From Fodinibius salicampi (GTDB taxonomy: Bacteria; Bacteroidota; Rhodothermia; Balneolales; Balneolaceae): a stretch of DNA of 64,000 nt. Made by a program: the position numbers and the translations under genes. The stretch lies in the NCBI RefSeq assembly GCF_039545095.1, contig NZ_BAABRS010000003.1, positions 496,001 through 560,000 on the forward strand, read 5' to 3'. Position 1 is the stretch's first letter. Every line of letters begins with the position of its first letter. Of the stretch, positions 1-9,335 are shown one piece after another. The notes beneath the pieces are model-generated. The model had not been told where the DNA came from. It searched no databases and was given only the letters and a program-made list of their open reading frames with translations.

Positions 1-468
1 CTAATTAGAACGGCTAAAAAAGATAAAATCGGTTGCAGGTGGTGTGATTCCTGCATTTCGCAACAAAACGGCGATCTGTGCACGGTGATGCTGCCCATGG
101 ATAATAAGATGTTGCAAAATATCCGATAAGGGGGTTTCAAAAGCTTTGCCCTTAGAATTCTGATAGGCAATTAGCTTTTCTAATGATGAGCGATTATTCT
201 CAATTAATAATTTCCATTCTTCGGAAAGCGTTTTTAGCTTTTGAAGTCCTTCCGATAATCCATAGTCTGGCCAAATATCCAGCTCATCAGTAGATTGGCC
301 TTTAATTCGATTATACCATACTTCCTGCGCGCCGGCAATATGGCTGTAATAAGCTATGGCTTCATCAGCTTCAGGAAAATTCAAATTATCCTGCAACGTC
401 AACAATATTTGGTCATTTGCCCAGATATCATAAGAGTACAATCGCAAAAAATGATCAGCCGCATCCAT
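1..468 (-). CDS. DinB family protein
   Basis: A 155-residue four-helix-bundle protein of the DinB/YfiT type. These are small metal-binding proteins, often thiol-dependent transferases or damage-inducible proteins of unknown substrate. The family metal-site histidines are visible: one near residue 43 (YSHIAG) and an HGQHH cluster near residues 124-128, followed by the usual AQIAVLLR helix. I chose the ATG at 468, which has AGG just upstream, over an in-frame TTG at 489 that would add seven residues. The stop codon is the first three bases of the window, so the gene is complete. It is transcribed divergently from coaX. The family call is firm and the substrate is unknown. Confidence 0.85.
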   Translation of the reverse strand: MDAADHFLRLYSYDIWANDQILLTLQDNLNFPEADEAIAYYSHIAGAQEVWYNRIKGQSTDELDIWPDYGLSEGLQKLKTLSEEWKLLIENNRSSLEKLIAYQNSKGKAFETPLSDILQHLIIHGQHHRAQIAVLLRNAGITPPATDFIFFSRSN

Positions 469-600
469 AGGACCTGTTTTCAGTATCAAAATAACTTTAT
501 AAAATCATATCAGAATCATTGCTATTATACAAATTTTGAAGTAGATATTTGGGAGACTATTTTAAGGTATCTAATCAAAAAGAAATTGAATCAATAAATT

Positions 601-1362
601 ATGCTGTTAGCACTGGATATCGGAAACAGTAATATCGTCATAGGAGTATCTGACGAAAATAAATGGGTGCATCAATGGCGCATTCAAACGGATGACGATA
701 AAACTGCTCACGAATATGCCGTACTGATGGGCAGTTTGTTTAAAGAAGTGGACCTGAATTACCCCCACTTCAGCCGCATTATCATTGGTAGTGTTGTTCC
801 CCAGCTTGCCCAAACTATTCGTGATGTCTTTAGTAACCGATCAAATGTGGACCCGCTAATTCTAAACGGAGATATTGAAACCGGTATCGAAATAGGCCGC
901 CCCGATCCCGCGCAAGTGGGCGCCGATCTCATCGCTGATTCCGTTGGTGCCTACGAACTATTTAATGACAACTGCATTGTAGTGGATTTTGGAACCGCAA
1001 CAACCGTGATGGCGGTGGAAAAGCCGGGCCGATTAATGGGAGGAGCTATCTGTTCGGGACTTAAGGTAACTATTGACGCCCTGGTTGGGAAAGCTGCTCA
1101 GCTTTCCCAAATTCCAATGGAGCCACCGCCGAAGGTAATCGGTACGAATACCATTGAGTCAATGCAGTCGGGACTGGTGCTTGGCCATATTTGTATGATC
1201 GAAGGCATCATTGACCGTATGCGCCAACAGATAGGAGCGGCAAAAGTAGTAGCAACAGGCGGTCTTGCCCAAAAAATAGCTCCCCATACAGACTATTTTG
1301 ATGTTACGGATCCCATGTTAACCCTCGATGGCCTCCGCCTAATTGCTAACAGGCAGAAATAA
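601..1362 (+). CDS. coaX: Type III pantothenate kinase
   Basis: Phosphorylates pantothenate in the first step of coenzyme A synthesis in the cytoplasm. The 253-residue length is normal for the family. The ASKHA-fold phosphate motif DIGNSN is at residues 6-11. The substrate-site GAD motif is at 107-109, followed by Leu where the family usually has Arg. The second phosphate loop DFGTATT is at 129-135, and a GG-rich adenosine motif (ATGGLAQ) is near the C-terminus. The gene stands alone, without the birA neighbour common elsewhere. The marC gene converges on it from 43 bases downstream. No clear Shine-Dalgarno precedes the ATG, which is usual in Bacteroidota. Confidence 0.95.
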   Translation: MLLALDIGNSNIVIGVSDENKWVHQWRIQTDDDKTAHEYAVLMGSLFKEVDLNYPHFSRIIIGSVVPQLAQTIRDVFSNRSNVDPLILNGDIETGIEIGRPDPAQVGADLIADSVGAYELFNDNCIVVDFGTATTVMAVEKPGRLMGGAICSGLKVTIDALVGKAAQLSQIPMEPPPKVIGTNTIESMQSGLVLGHICMIEGIIDRMRQQIGAAKVVATGGLAQKIAPHTDYFDVTDPMLTLDGLRLIANRQK

Positions 1363-1404
1363 AAAGTACTTTTGCCTAGCCTTCGATGGAATACCTTACC
1401 TGGT

Positions 1405-2079
1405 CTATACGCCAAAAAAATTTGAGATACCATTTAAAATAAACTGTACACCAATAGCCATGGCGATAAATCCCATCATCCGGGTGATGGCATTCATACC
1501 GGTGGGACCAATATACTTTGCTGAGAAGGGAGCTAATCGAAGAACTCCAAACGAAATTATGGCAACCAAAATAATAGCCAGCGTCATGATGGCAAGATCC
1601 ATAATACCGCCTGCCTGAGATGCCAAACCAATAACAACTGCTATACTTCCAGGACCGGAAAGCATGGGCATTGCCATGGGGCTAAAGGAAACATCCTCCT
1701 TATCTTTGGCTGCTTCTTGTGCTTCATCAGAAATTTTTCGTTCTGACTGATCGGGGTTCAGCATCGAATAAGCCGCCCGCAAGATTATTAGTCCACCGGC
1801 AATGCGAATCCCCGACAGGCTTATACCAAAGAAGCTCATAATATAGGTTCCCGCCAATAGGAAAATGACGAGAACTAAAAACATGTAAAAAGAGGCTTTC
1901 TGCGCAACTGCTGTGCGCTCAGTATCGGAATTTTGCTCAGTAAGAGATAAAAAAACAGGCATCGCCGCCAATGGATTTGCTACCGAAATAATAGATGTAA
2001 AAGCGGCAATAAACAGTGAAAAAGAACTCGAAAAATAAGTCGTAACTAAATTACTTTGATTCAATAGGTCTTCAACCAT
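1405..2079 (-). CDS. MarC family integral membrane protein
   Basis: Inner-membrane protein of the MarC/UPF0056 family with about six transmembrane segments. The transport substrate of the family is unknown, and the old link to multiple antibiotic resistance is not supported. Family motifs are visible: NPLAAMPVFLSL in the first part, PMAMPMLSGPGSIAVVIGL in the middle, and MGFIAMAIGVQFILNGI at the C-terminus. I start at the ATG at 2079 (224 residues), because the longer reading begins with TTG at 2124 and adds 15 unconserved residues. It is convergent with coaX. Confidence 0.88.
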   Translation of the reverse strand: MVEDLLNQSNLVTTYFSSSFSLFIAAFTSIISVANPLAAMPVFLSLTEQNSDTERTAVAQKASFYMFLVLVIFLLAGTYIMSFFGISLSGIRIAGGLIILRAAYSMLNPDQSERKISDEAQEAAKDKEDVSFSPMAMPMLSGPGSIAVVIGLASQAGGIMDLAIMTLAIILVAIISFGVLRLAPFSAKYIGPTGMNAITRMMGFIAMAIGVQFILNGISNFFGV

Positions 2080-2218
2080 AATACTGACAACCGGAAAACT
2101 TTTGGAAGGTATAAGGACCTTCAAAAATACACATTTTTCTTAGGAAAAATTAAGTCGTATTTTCAATTTTTGTAGTCATGACTAATGTTAGTATACAATT
2201 AAAACAAATCCAGGCATA

Positions 2219-2680
2219 GTGAACAACACGCACGATTTAACAAAACAAGTTGCTGAAATTGTTAATAAATCAAAGGCAAGCAGGAAGGAAAAGCTACAGG
2301 AAATATGCCGGTTATTATCTGATGAGATAGAAGTGTTTGACTGGGTTGGGTTTTACTTAGTCGATCCTAATGCAGACCGAGAGCTGGTACTGGGTCCCTA
2401 TGTTGGGGAAGCTACCGATCATACCCGTATCCCTTTTGGGAAGGGCATTTGCGGCCAGGCTGCGGAAACGAACGAAACTTTTGTAGTCCCGGATGTCAGC
2501 AAGGCCGATAATTATCTCTCCTGCAGTATCCACGTAAAGGCCGAAATTGTTGTCCCCATCAAAAAGGACGGAAAATTTATAGCCGAACTCGACATCGATT
2601 CTCACACCCGGGACTCCATTACCGAAGAGCACCAAAAGATGCTGGAAGAAATATGTGACCTAACAGCCGACTTATTCTAA
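2219..2680 (+). CDS. GAF-domain protein, probable free methionine-R-sulfoxide reductase
   Basis: A 153-residue single GAF domain resembling fRMsr (MsrC), which reduces free methionine-R-sulfoxide and so protects against oxidation. Matching elements are the FDWVGFYL strand, GKGICGQAAE with Cys78, YLSCS with Cys102 (the position of the catalytic Cys in this family), VKAEIVVPI, and the closing LDIDS motif. The third, intermediate cysteine of the E. coli and yeast enzymes is not evident. The start codon is GTG. The upstream neighbour marC runs divergently and the downstream M28 peptidase gene converges. The alternative is a ligand-sensing GAF protein without reductase activity. Confidence 0.8.
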   Translation: MNNTHDLTKQVAEIVNKSKASRKEKLQEICRLLSDEIEVFDWVGFYLVDPNADRELVLGPYVGEATDHTRIPFGKGICGQAAETNETFVVPDVSKADNYLSCSIHVKAEIVVPIKKDGKFIAELDIDSHTRDSITEEHQKMLEEICDLTADLF

Positions 2681-2705
2681 ATAAACGAATCTGATTCTAC
2701 CAGCG

Positions 2706-4415
2706 CTAATTTTCTTTGGTAATCTCTATAAATTGCTGGTTATCTACTGCCGGTGGCTGATCTGCATTTGCGATTAGTACGGTAGAGGCATACATCGTGC
2801 GCACAATTTTACTCAACTTTTCAAAACGGATTTTGTGAACTTCATCCGAAGGCTGATGGTAATCTTCGTGTATCCCGGTAAAGAAGAATGCGAATGGTAC
2901 GCCCAACCGTCCAAAATTCCAGTGATCACTACGCCGGTAAAACTGGTTGGGATCCTGCAGGTCATTATACCTGTTATTAAGCTCTATCTGTCCGGAACGG
3001 CTGTTCGCCGCCTTTATAAGACTATCCAAATCTGAGGAAATGATTTCACCCCCGATAATATAGGCGTATTCTTCTATCCCCTGTTCTTCGTGTTCTTCAT
3101 CAATTCGGCCAATCATATCACTGTTAATATTAGCCACCGTATTTTCTATGGGAAAGACCGGATGGTCGGAATAGTATCGGGATCCCAGCAAACCTTTCTC
3201 TTCTGCCGTGACGTTCAAAAACAAAATGCTTCTTCTGGGACGAACGCCATCCTCGGCCGCTTTATGAAATGCATGTGCAATATTAAGCAGCCCTATGGTT
3301 CCGCTGCCGTCATCGTCCGCACCATTGTAAATACGATCACCGGTAGAATCCGGCTGACCAATTCCTACATGGTCATAATGTGAAGTGATCACCACAACCT
3401 CATCTTTAAGCTCCGGGTCACTCCCATCAATATAAGCCAGTACATTTTCTGTTCTTATAGAGTTTTTGGATGTATATGGCATTTGGGCAAGGCTATAATT
3501 GAGCGGCTGAAGGGAAAAATCTTTAATATTTTGCAAAATTTTCTCTCGATAGTCTCTTATTGCATCTGCGCCTCCCACTAAATTAAGCATCTGGGCAGCC
3601 ATATCGGGACTAATCATATTATATCCTTTTGAGAAAGGACCTTGTCCGGAACTATTCCCATCGTCGAGGTAAGCCAACTGCATATTTGATGGCTCTCCAA
3701 ATGCAGACTGATCTGCTCTTGCAGCTTCTTCAAATTCGGCTTCGCTCATATCCGAAATCAGTAATATCCCTTCGGCCCCCGCTCCAAAAATGGCATTAAA
3801 TCTACTTCGGTTATCCACAGACGAGCTGATAAGAGTATCACCATTTTCGACATGCGGAATATCCTGAAATACCATAACCCATTTTCCCTGAAGATCTGCC
3901 CCTTCTAAATGAGCAACCTCTCGGGCAGGATCATTAACACCAAAGCCGGCAAATATAATCTCACCGTTTAAGGAATCAGTACCTCCAAAAGCACGAATAT
4001 AGTCTGCAGTAGACTGGCTACTAGCTACCGACCGACTTACAATACTTTTTTCTTCACCTGTTGTAGTATATGTCTCAAATATTATACTATCATTTTGCGT
4101 GGTATTAAGATCAAAATGCTGATAGTAAGTATCGTTATCACCTACGGGTATCAGTCCCATTTGTGCATATTGCTCGGACAAATATTCCGCTGCTTTTCTT
4201 TCTCCCGGAGTACCGGTTTCACGCCCCTCCATAGAATCAGCTGCAAATATAGACAAATGATGTCGCAAAAAATTCTCCGTGATACTATTCTGGTAGCTTA
4301 AGAGTGTTTCCGTATCAGAAATGGGGACTTTCTGACTTGCTTTTTCTGTTCCACTGCAGCCTGCTATGATTAATAGTAGGCTTAGACATAGTCCTGTCGT
4401 AATATTGCGTTGCAT
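2706..4415 (-). CDS. M28 family metallopeptidase, lipoprotein
   Basis: A 569-residue zinc aminopeptidase of the M28 type, lipid-anchored outside the cytoplasm. The signal peptide ends in a lipobox (LIIAGC, Cys20). Residues about 150-280 form a PA (protease-associated) domain inserted before the catalytic core. Zinc and catalytic residues follow in the family order: His346 (TSHYDHVG), Asp367 or Asp368 (NGADDDGSG), the Glu pair at 405-406 (TAEEKG), Asp433 (NSDMIG), and a late His in HEDYHQPSDE. It probably trims peptides in the periplasm or at the cell surface. The scpA gene lies upstream in the same direction, with no sign of shared function. Confidence 0.92.
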   Translation of the reverse strand: MQRNITTGLCLSLLLIIAGCSGTEKASQKVPISDTETLLSYQNSITENFLRHHLSIFAADSMEGRETGTPGERKAAEYLSEQYAQMGLIPVGDNDTYYQHFDLNTTQNDSIIFETYTTTGEEKSIVSRSVASSQSTADYIRAFGGTDSLNGEIIFAGFGVNDPAREVAHLEGADLQGKWVMVFQDIPHVENGDTLISSSVDNRSRFNAIFGAGAEGILLISDMSEAEFEEAARADQSAFGEPSNMQLAYLDDGNSSGQGPFSKGYNMISPDMAAQMLNLVGGADAIRDYREKILQNIKDFSLQPLNYSLAQMPYTSKNSIRTENVLAYIDGSDPELKDEVVVITSHYDHVGIGQPDSTGDRIYNGADDDGSGTIGLLNIAHAFHKAAEDGVRPRRSILFLNVTAEEKGLLGSRYYSDHPVFPIENTVANINSDMIGRIDEEHEEQGIEEYAYIIGGEIISSDLDSLIKAANSRSGQIELNNRYNDLQDPNQFYRRSDHWNFGRLGVPFAFFFTGIHEDYHQPSDEVHKIRFEKLSKIVRTMYASTVLIANADQPPAVDNQQFIEITKEN

Positions 4416-4449
4416 ATTGGCTGATTTACTTTTTGAGGATACTTATAGT

Positions 4450-5193
4450 TTATGTTGCACTAATAATTTCATCTACGGGTTTCAAATCCAGATAAAAATC
4501 GGTTGGATCATCATTTTCCACATATAAATTTATCTGCCGTTCCTTGAGCATCTCTAAAATAGCCAAAAACGTAACTACGATTTTTGTACGGGTTGCCAGT
4601 TCCCTGCACATAGCCCGAAATCCGGTTCGTCCGCTTTCTTGTAGTCTATTCAAGACGTATTCCGTTTGATCCTCGATGGTATGCTGAATTTTTTCTACAT
4701 GGTGCATGGCTTCCTGCTTCTTAATATCAGTCAGCACCTTTTTAAAAGCAGTCATCAGGTCGAACATAGTTACATTTTTTAAGGCCTCACCGCTGGCCTG
4801 TTTTTCTACCTGATCGACTTCGCGGTATCCACGAAAGTGTTTCTTCTGGGCCTCCTCCTCAATAGATTCCATTTTTTCGGCCATTTCCTTATACCGCTTA
4901 TACTCCAACAGCCGCTGCACTAATTCATAACGGGGATCGTGTTCATCCAGCTCCTCAGAGGAATCTTCTTGGGGCAGCATCATTTTTGCCTTTATGGACA
5001 TCAACATACTGGCCATAAGGATAAACTCGCTAGCCACATCCAGGTCCAGTTCTTCCATCAGGCTGATGTACTCCAGGAACTGATTGGTAATATATGAGAT
5101 GGGAATATCATAGATATCAAGCTCATCCCTTTTGATAAAAAAGAGAAGTAAGTCCAGGGGACCTTCAAAGTTTTTTAACTGTACGCGGTACAT
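4450..5193 (-). CDS. scpA: Segregation and condensation protein A
   Basis: The kleisin subunit of the bacterial SMC condensin, which bridges the Smc heads together with ScpB and compacts and segregates the chromosome. The 247-residue protein starts with the diagnostic FEGPLDLLLFFIKRDELDIYDI region. It continues with a segment typical of the helical N-domain (MASMLMSIKAKMMLP) and ends with a winged-helix region (TRTKIVVTFLAILEMLKERQI), which in the family binds the Smc head. scpB is not in this window. The M28 peptidase gene follows on the same strand after 34 bases. Confidence 0.95.
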   Translation of the reverse strand: MYRVQLKNFEGPLDLLLFFIKRDELDIYDIPISYITNQFLEYISLMEELDLDVASEFILMASMLMSIKAKMMLPQEDSSEELDEHDPRYELVQRLLEYKRYKEMAEKMESIEEEAQKKHFRGYREVDQVEKQASGEALKNVTMFDLMTAFKKVLTDIKKQEAMHHVEKIQHTIEDQTEYVLNRLQESGRTGFRAMCRELATRTKIVVTFLAILEMLKERQINLYVENDDPTDFYLDLKPVDEIISAT

Positions 5194-5358
5194 TTATGCC
5201 TTAATAATTGGAATTATATCCATAACCATGCACTCATTTAATAAAAAAAGGGAATATTTATCGTTTTTACTACCAGAATTTTAGAATTAGAGGCACATAT
5301 TGTTATTATTTTTATTAAAATCTAAGGTCCTATTTATATAGTTTTTATTTGAAGCGAC

Positions 5359-5904
5359 ATGGATTACTCCGAATTGGTTAGTGCCCTAAAGGAAAATAAT
5401 ACCCAAAAAACAAACAAGTTAGTAAAAGCGATCAGATCCCGGCTGGTAGCTTTTTTGCGTATTCACATGAACGCCAGCCAGTCGGATGCCGAAGACATGG
5501 CACAAGAAGCGCTGCTTATTAGTATAGAATCTATTCGCAACAATAAAATAAAAAATCCGGATCAGGTTGTTAAATATATGATATCGGTCTCTCGCAACGC
5601 CTATTTAAAAGAACAACAAAATAGAAAGCAGGTATCATTTGAAAAAATTTCTGACCTTTATCAGCATAAGCCCGGCCAGCTACAGTCTTTACTAGACAAG
5701 GAACAGAAAAACCTGCTACAGTGGTGTTTGGACCAGCTAAAGGATGAATATCAGAAATATATGCAATTTTGGTTTGATAATCCTGATATGCATACACAAA
5801 AAGTAGCCGACCACTTTGATATTAGTTTAAGCAATGCCTGGACCCGAAAACACCGGTTAATAAAAAAGCTGAGCGAATGTTATCAGAAAAAAAGTAAATT
5901 ATAA
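5359..5904 (+). CDS. Sigma-70 family (ECF-like) RNA polymerase sigma factor
   Basis: A 181-residue two-domain sigma factor. Region 2 is recognisable around residues 41-75 (QSDAEDMAQEALLISIESI), and region 4 is a helix-turn-helix at about residues 145-175 (QKVADHFDISLSNAWTRKHRLIKKL). It should redirect RNA polymerase to a small regulon. The next gene, about 100 bases downstream on the same strand, encodes a single-pass membrane protein with a cytoplasmic N-terminal segment and TPRs. That layout fits a sigma/anti-sigma or sigma/sensor pair. The target promoters cannot be read from this window. The ECF subgroup is not assigned. Confidence 0.85.
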   Translation: MDYSELVSALKENNTQKTNKLVKAIRSRLVAFLRIHMNASQSDAEDMAQEALLISIESIRNNKIKNPDQVVKYMISVSRNAYLKEQQNRKQVSFEKISDLYQHKPGQLQSLLDKEQKNLLQWCLDQLKDEYQKYMQFWFDNPDMHTQKVADHFDISLSNAWTRKHRLIKKLSECYQKKSKL

Positions 5905-6006
5905 TGTAAGGATTTGCTTCTAAAACGTACTTACTTAGTAGTGATACCATTATATAACCTTTTGAAGTGACATATAAGCTAATAAGAACTAATTTATCGC
6001 ACAATT

Positions 6007-6795
6007 ATGTCAAGAGACATTGAACTTGAACAAAAAATAGACGCCTATGTTAAGGGCCAGTTGACAGAGGAGCAGGGCCGTGAGTTGTGGGAGGAACTGT
6101 TGAAGAAACCCGAATACATTGAGCTTCTGAATACCGAAATAGGAGTAAAATCCCTTCTATCCAAAAAGGAACCGGAAAAGAAAGAGGAGCGGCATAACTT
6201 CATTTATACTCTTCAAAATTCATGGAAGTGGACTGCCGCGGCTGCAGCTATTGCGTTAATTGTTGTTGCCTTCAATTTCTTTACGGGAAGTTCAGAAAGA
6301 TCGCTGGAAGACTTGGCGCTCAATAATATCAACATCTCCGAAAACCTGGTTTCATCTCCGGTTCTGCGATCCAACAATACTCAGGTTAGTACGGAAGATT
6401 CTCTATTAAACCTTGGATTTGAAGCTGCTCTGGCTGGCAATATCTCTAAAGCTGTTTCACTCTATGACACAATTATTGAAAAATATCCGGGCGAACCAAT
6501 AGCTACCAAGGCCTACCTTAACAAAGGAATTATCCACTTTAACGATGGCGATTTAAAAGAGGCCATAGCATCCTTCAAGAATGTTATAAATCAATCAGAG
6601 GGGACCTCTTTTATTAAGGAAAAAGGATACTGGTATTTAGGCAATGCCTACATCAATACCGATAGTCTTAATAATGCACATGATGCAATGTATCAGGTAT
6701 ACTCAATGGAAGGCATTTATGAACAGCCGGCAATCGATATTCTTCATAAGCTGGATAAGGAATTAGAGAATCCTGAACAAAATTATAAACCATAG
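6007..6795 (+). CDS. Single-pass membrane protein with TPR repeats, probable anti-sigma or sigma partner
   Basis: A 262-residue protein. An acidic, charged cytoplasmic region (residues 1-70) with the spacing of FecR/anti-sigma N-domains (AYVKGQLTEEQGRELWEEL) precedes one transmembrane helix (about 74-92). Beyond the membrane lie two to three tetratricopeptide repeats (about 130-235; AGNISKAVSLYDTIIEKYP and DGDLKEAIASFKNVI are clear). There is no HxxxCxxC zinc motif, so it is not a classical ZAS anti-sigma factor. It follows a sigma factor gene in the same direction, which suggests that it holds or senses for that sigma. The anti-sigma role is inferred from context. Confidence 0.7.
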   Translation: MSRDIELEQKIDAYVKGQLTEEQGRELWEELLKKPEYIELLNTEIGVKSLLSKKEPEKKEERHNFIYTLQNSWKWTAAAAAIALIVVAFNFFTGSSERSLEDLALNNINISENLVSSPVLRSNNTQVSTEDSLLNLGFEAALAGNISKAVSLYDTIIEKYPGEPIATKAYLNKGIIHFNDGDLKEAIASFKNVINQSEGTSFIKEKGYWYLGNAYINTDSLNNAHDAMYQVYSMEGIYEQPAIDILHKLDKELENPEQNYKP

Positions 6796-6888
6796 GTAAA
6801 TTATACGAATAAACCCTTCGAATATTTGCAAATAATGAGTTAATTTTATCTTCAATCCACTGATTGATAAACTATTAATTCATCCATT

Positions 6889-7890
6889 TTGCAAAATCCT
6901 CTTTTAGATGCCACAGATAATGACGAAGAGTACGAACAAACGCTTCGTCCCACGCGCATCAACGAATTCATCGGTCAGAAAAAGGTTATCCAAAATCTTT
7001 CTATCTTTATCGAGGCTGCCCAAAAAAGACAGGAAGCCCTCGACCATGTGATTCTCTCCGGACCACCGGGGCTGGGTAAAACAACTCTGGCGCATATTAT
7101 CGCAAATGAGATGGGAGTTCAGATTAAACCCAGTACGGGACCCGTACTCGAGAAACCCGGTGATCTGGCAGGCATGCTCACCAATCTTGAGGAGGGAGAT
7201 GTTCTCTTTATTGACGAAATTCATCGTTTGAATCCTGTGGTTGAAGAATACCTCTACTCGGCCATGGAAGATTATCAGCTTGATATTGTTATCGACTCGG
7301 GACCCAATGCGCGCAGTATCCAGATAGAGCTTAATAATTTTACCCTGGTGGGAGCGACTACCCGAAAAGGGCTGCTTACGGCCCCGCTGCGGGCCCGTTT
7401 TGGGATTGACATGCGGTTGGATTATTACGATGTGGAACTGCTTCAACGTATTGCCCTGCGTACAGCCTCTATTTTAAATATGGGTATTACCGATAAGGGA
7501 GCGCACGAAATTGCGCGCCGAAGCCGAGGTACTCCCCGAATTGTGAACAAGCTATTGCGGCGTACCCGGGACTTTGCCCAGGTTCAGGATATGAATACCA
7601 TTACCGATGAAATCGCAGATACATCTCTGAATGCTCTTGATGTGGATCAAAACGGCTTTGACGAAATGGATATTCGCATTCTTACTGCAATAATAGAAAA
7701 CTACGAAGGAGGTCCGGTAGGACTTGGTACGCTCAGTGTAGCCGTCGGGGAAGACAAGGGTACCATTGAAGAGGTCTACGAACCCTATCTCATTAAAGAA
7801 GGCTTCCTGCAGCGCACCCCAAAAGGTCGGGTTGCTACCCGAAGGGCATTTGATTATCTGGGTATCAAGCCACCTTCAGAGGATGACTAA
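6889..7890 (+). CDS. ruvB: Holliday junction branch migration DNA helicase RuvB
   Basis: AAA+ motor of the RuvABC resolvasome, which drives branch migration of Holliday junctions during recombinational repair. It is 333 residues with Walker A GPPGLGKT at 58-65, Walker B (LFIDEIHRL), sensor 1 (GATTRKGLL), the arginine-finger segment APLRARFG, and the C-terminal winged-helix tail ending [19 protein letters not shown]. The reading frame has no ATG before the core domain, so the start must be the TTG at 6889. No ruvA or ruvC is adjacent. Confidence 0.97.
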   Translation: MQNPLLDATDNDEEYEQTLRPTRINEFIGQKKVIQNLSIFIEAAQKRQEALDHVILSGPPGLGKTTLAHIIANEMGVQIKPSTGPVLEKPGDLAGMLTNLEEGDVLFIDEIHRLNPVVEEYLYSAMEDYQLDIVIDSGPNARSIQIELNNFTLVGATTRKGLLTAPLRARFGIDMRLDYYDVELLQRIALRTASILNMGITDKGAHEIARRSRGTPRIVNKLLRRTRDFAQVQDMNTITDEIADTSLNALDVDQNGFDEMDIRILTAIIENYEGGPVGLGTLSVAVGEDKGTIEEVYEPYLIKEGFLQRTPKGRVATRRAFDYLGIKPPSEDD

Positions 7891-7966
7891 TTAAATATAG
7901 ATGGCGTTTTATCTCCAACTGAATAGTAAAGCAGTACTCTCTTCGCTTTTAGTATAACTCTTATAA

Positions 7967-8003
7967 TTGGCCGTACTCACTATCCGGTACAGCCAATTTA
8001 TTT
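7967..8003 (+). terminator. Possible weak terminator after ruvB
   Basis: TTGGC-C-GTAC at 7967-7976 pairs with GTAC-A-GCCAA at 7987-7996, with one mismatch and a 10-base loop. A T-rich stretch follows. The stem is GC-poor, so termination strength is doubtful. Confidence 0.35.
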
Positions 8004-8088
8004 CTCTCCTCTTTCATCTGCAATATTATTCATTTTTTTGTAGCTTCTAGGCTTCTGAATAATCACCATTTTCACGAATTTTTTACTG

Positions 8089-9237
8089 ATGAAAAAACTT
8101 TTTACCTCCGAATCTGTATCAGAAGGACATCCTGATAAAATCGCTGACCAGATCTCCGATACTATTCTTGATAATATGCTGGCAGACGACCCGGATTCTC
8201 GAGTAGCTGTAGAAACGCTGGTAACCACTGGTCTCGCTGTGATTTCCGGTGAAGTTACAACCGATGCCTATGTAGATGTTCAGGAAATTGTACGGGATGT
8301 AATCCGCGAAATTGGATACACAAAAGATGCCTACCGCTTTGATGCCGATTCATGTGGAGTACTGACGACGATTCACCAACAAAGTCCAGACATCGCTCAG
8401 GGTGTAGATGAAAACTCTGGTAAAGCAATGGGCGCTGGCGATCAGGGAATGATGTTTGGCTATGCCACGACGGAAACAGATACCTATATGCCGATGTCGC
8501 TGCAATACTCGCACGACCTGCTCAGAAAGCTGGCGCATATTCGTAAGGAAACAGCTCTGCTCCCTTATCTTGCCCCAGATAGCAAAAGCCAGGTAACGGT
8601 TGAATACGGAGAAGACGGACAACCCAAGCGCATAGATACCATTGTCATTTCAACGCAACATGATGAGGGAATTGATCAACAGAAAATAAAAAAGGATCTG
8701 AAGAAACACCTGATCCCCCAGGTCATTAAAGATGGATTAATTGATAGTGAAACGATATTTCATGTTAACCCGACGGGGAAATTCGTTATTGGCGGCCCGC
8801 ACGGTGATACCGGTCTCACGGGACGTAAAATTATTGTAGACACCTATGGCGGATACGGGGGACATGGTGGAGGCGCTTTCTCCGGCAAAGATCCTTCTAA
8901 AGTTGACCGAAGCGCAGCCTATGCCGCCCGGCATATAGCCAAAAATATTGTAGCTGCTGAACTCGCTGATGAATGCATCGTACAGCTTGCCTACGCGATT
9001 GGCATACCGGAGCCCGTCTCGGTTAGTGTTGATACATATGGGACTGGCAAGGTAAACGACACCGAATTGGCTAACGTTATTCAAAAAACCTTTGACTTGA
9101 CACCTTCCGGCATTATTGAACGATTTGACCTTAAGCGGCCTATCTATCGACAAACCGCAGCCTATGGACATTTTGGACGCAAGGAATTTCCCTGGGAAAA
9201 GCTCGATTATACTGATAAAATTCACGATGCCTTGTAA
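8089..9237 (+). CDS. metK: S-adenosylmethionine synthetase
   Basis: Makes SAM from methionine and ATP in the cytoplasm. The 382-residue length is normal. The signatures are present in order: [18 protein letters not shown] near the N-terminus (substrate and metal binding), [12 protein letters not shown] (the family hexapeptide region), and the glycine-rich [22 protein letters not shown] loop in the third domain. The gene is monocistronic: it has its own upstream region of about 200 bases and a strong terminator 34 bases after the stop. I looked for a SAM riboswitch upstream and saw no convincing one. Confidence 0.97.
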   Translation: MKKLFTSESVSEGHPDKIADQISDTILDNMLADDPDSRVAVETLVTTGLAVISGEVTTDAYVDVQEIVRDVIREIGYTKDAYRFDADSCGVLTTIHQQSPDIAQGVDENSGKAMGAGDQGMMFGYATTETDTYMPMSLQYSHDLLRKLAHIRKETALLPYLAPDSKSQVTVEYGEDGQPKRIDTIVISTQHDEGIDQQKIKKDLKKHLIPQVIKDGLIDSETIFHVNPTGKFVIGGPHGDTGLTGRKIIVDTYGGYGGHGGGAFSGKDPSKVDRSAAYAARHIAKNIVAAELADECIVQLAYAIGIPEPVSVSVDTYGTGKVNDTELANVIQKTFDLTPSGIIERFDLKRPIYRQTAAYGHFGRKEFPWEKLDYTDKIHDAL

Positions 9238-9270
9238 ACGGAATCTGCTACAATAACATACTATATATAA

Positions 9271-9305
9271 AAAAGGCCAGGTTTTAATATAACCTGGCCT
9301 TTTTA
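9271..9305 (+). terminator. Strong bidirectional terminator after metK
   Basis: GGCCAGGTT at 9275-9283 pairs perfectly with AACCTGGCC at 9291-9299. The hairpin is flanked by an A run on the left and a T run on the right, so it can stop transcripts from metK and from the opposite-strand pseudogene. Confidence 0.9.
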
Positions 9306-9335
9306 TTTTTTGTGAATTCCTTCCTTTCTAATTTT

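Noticed and set aside
7891-8088. SAM riboswitch before metK
   Set aside because: No recognisable SAM-I, SAM-II or SAM-IV core; only a weak hairpin that better fits a ruvB terminator.
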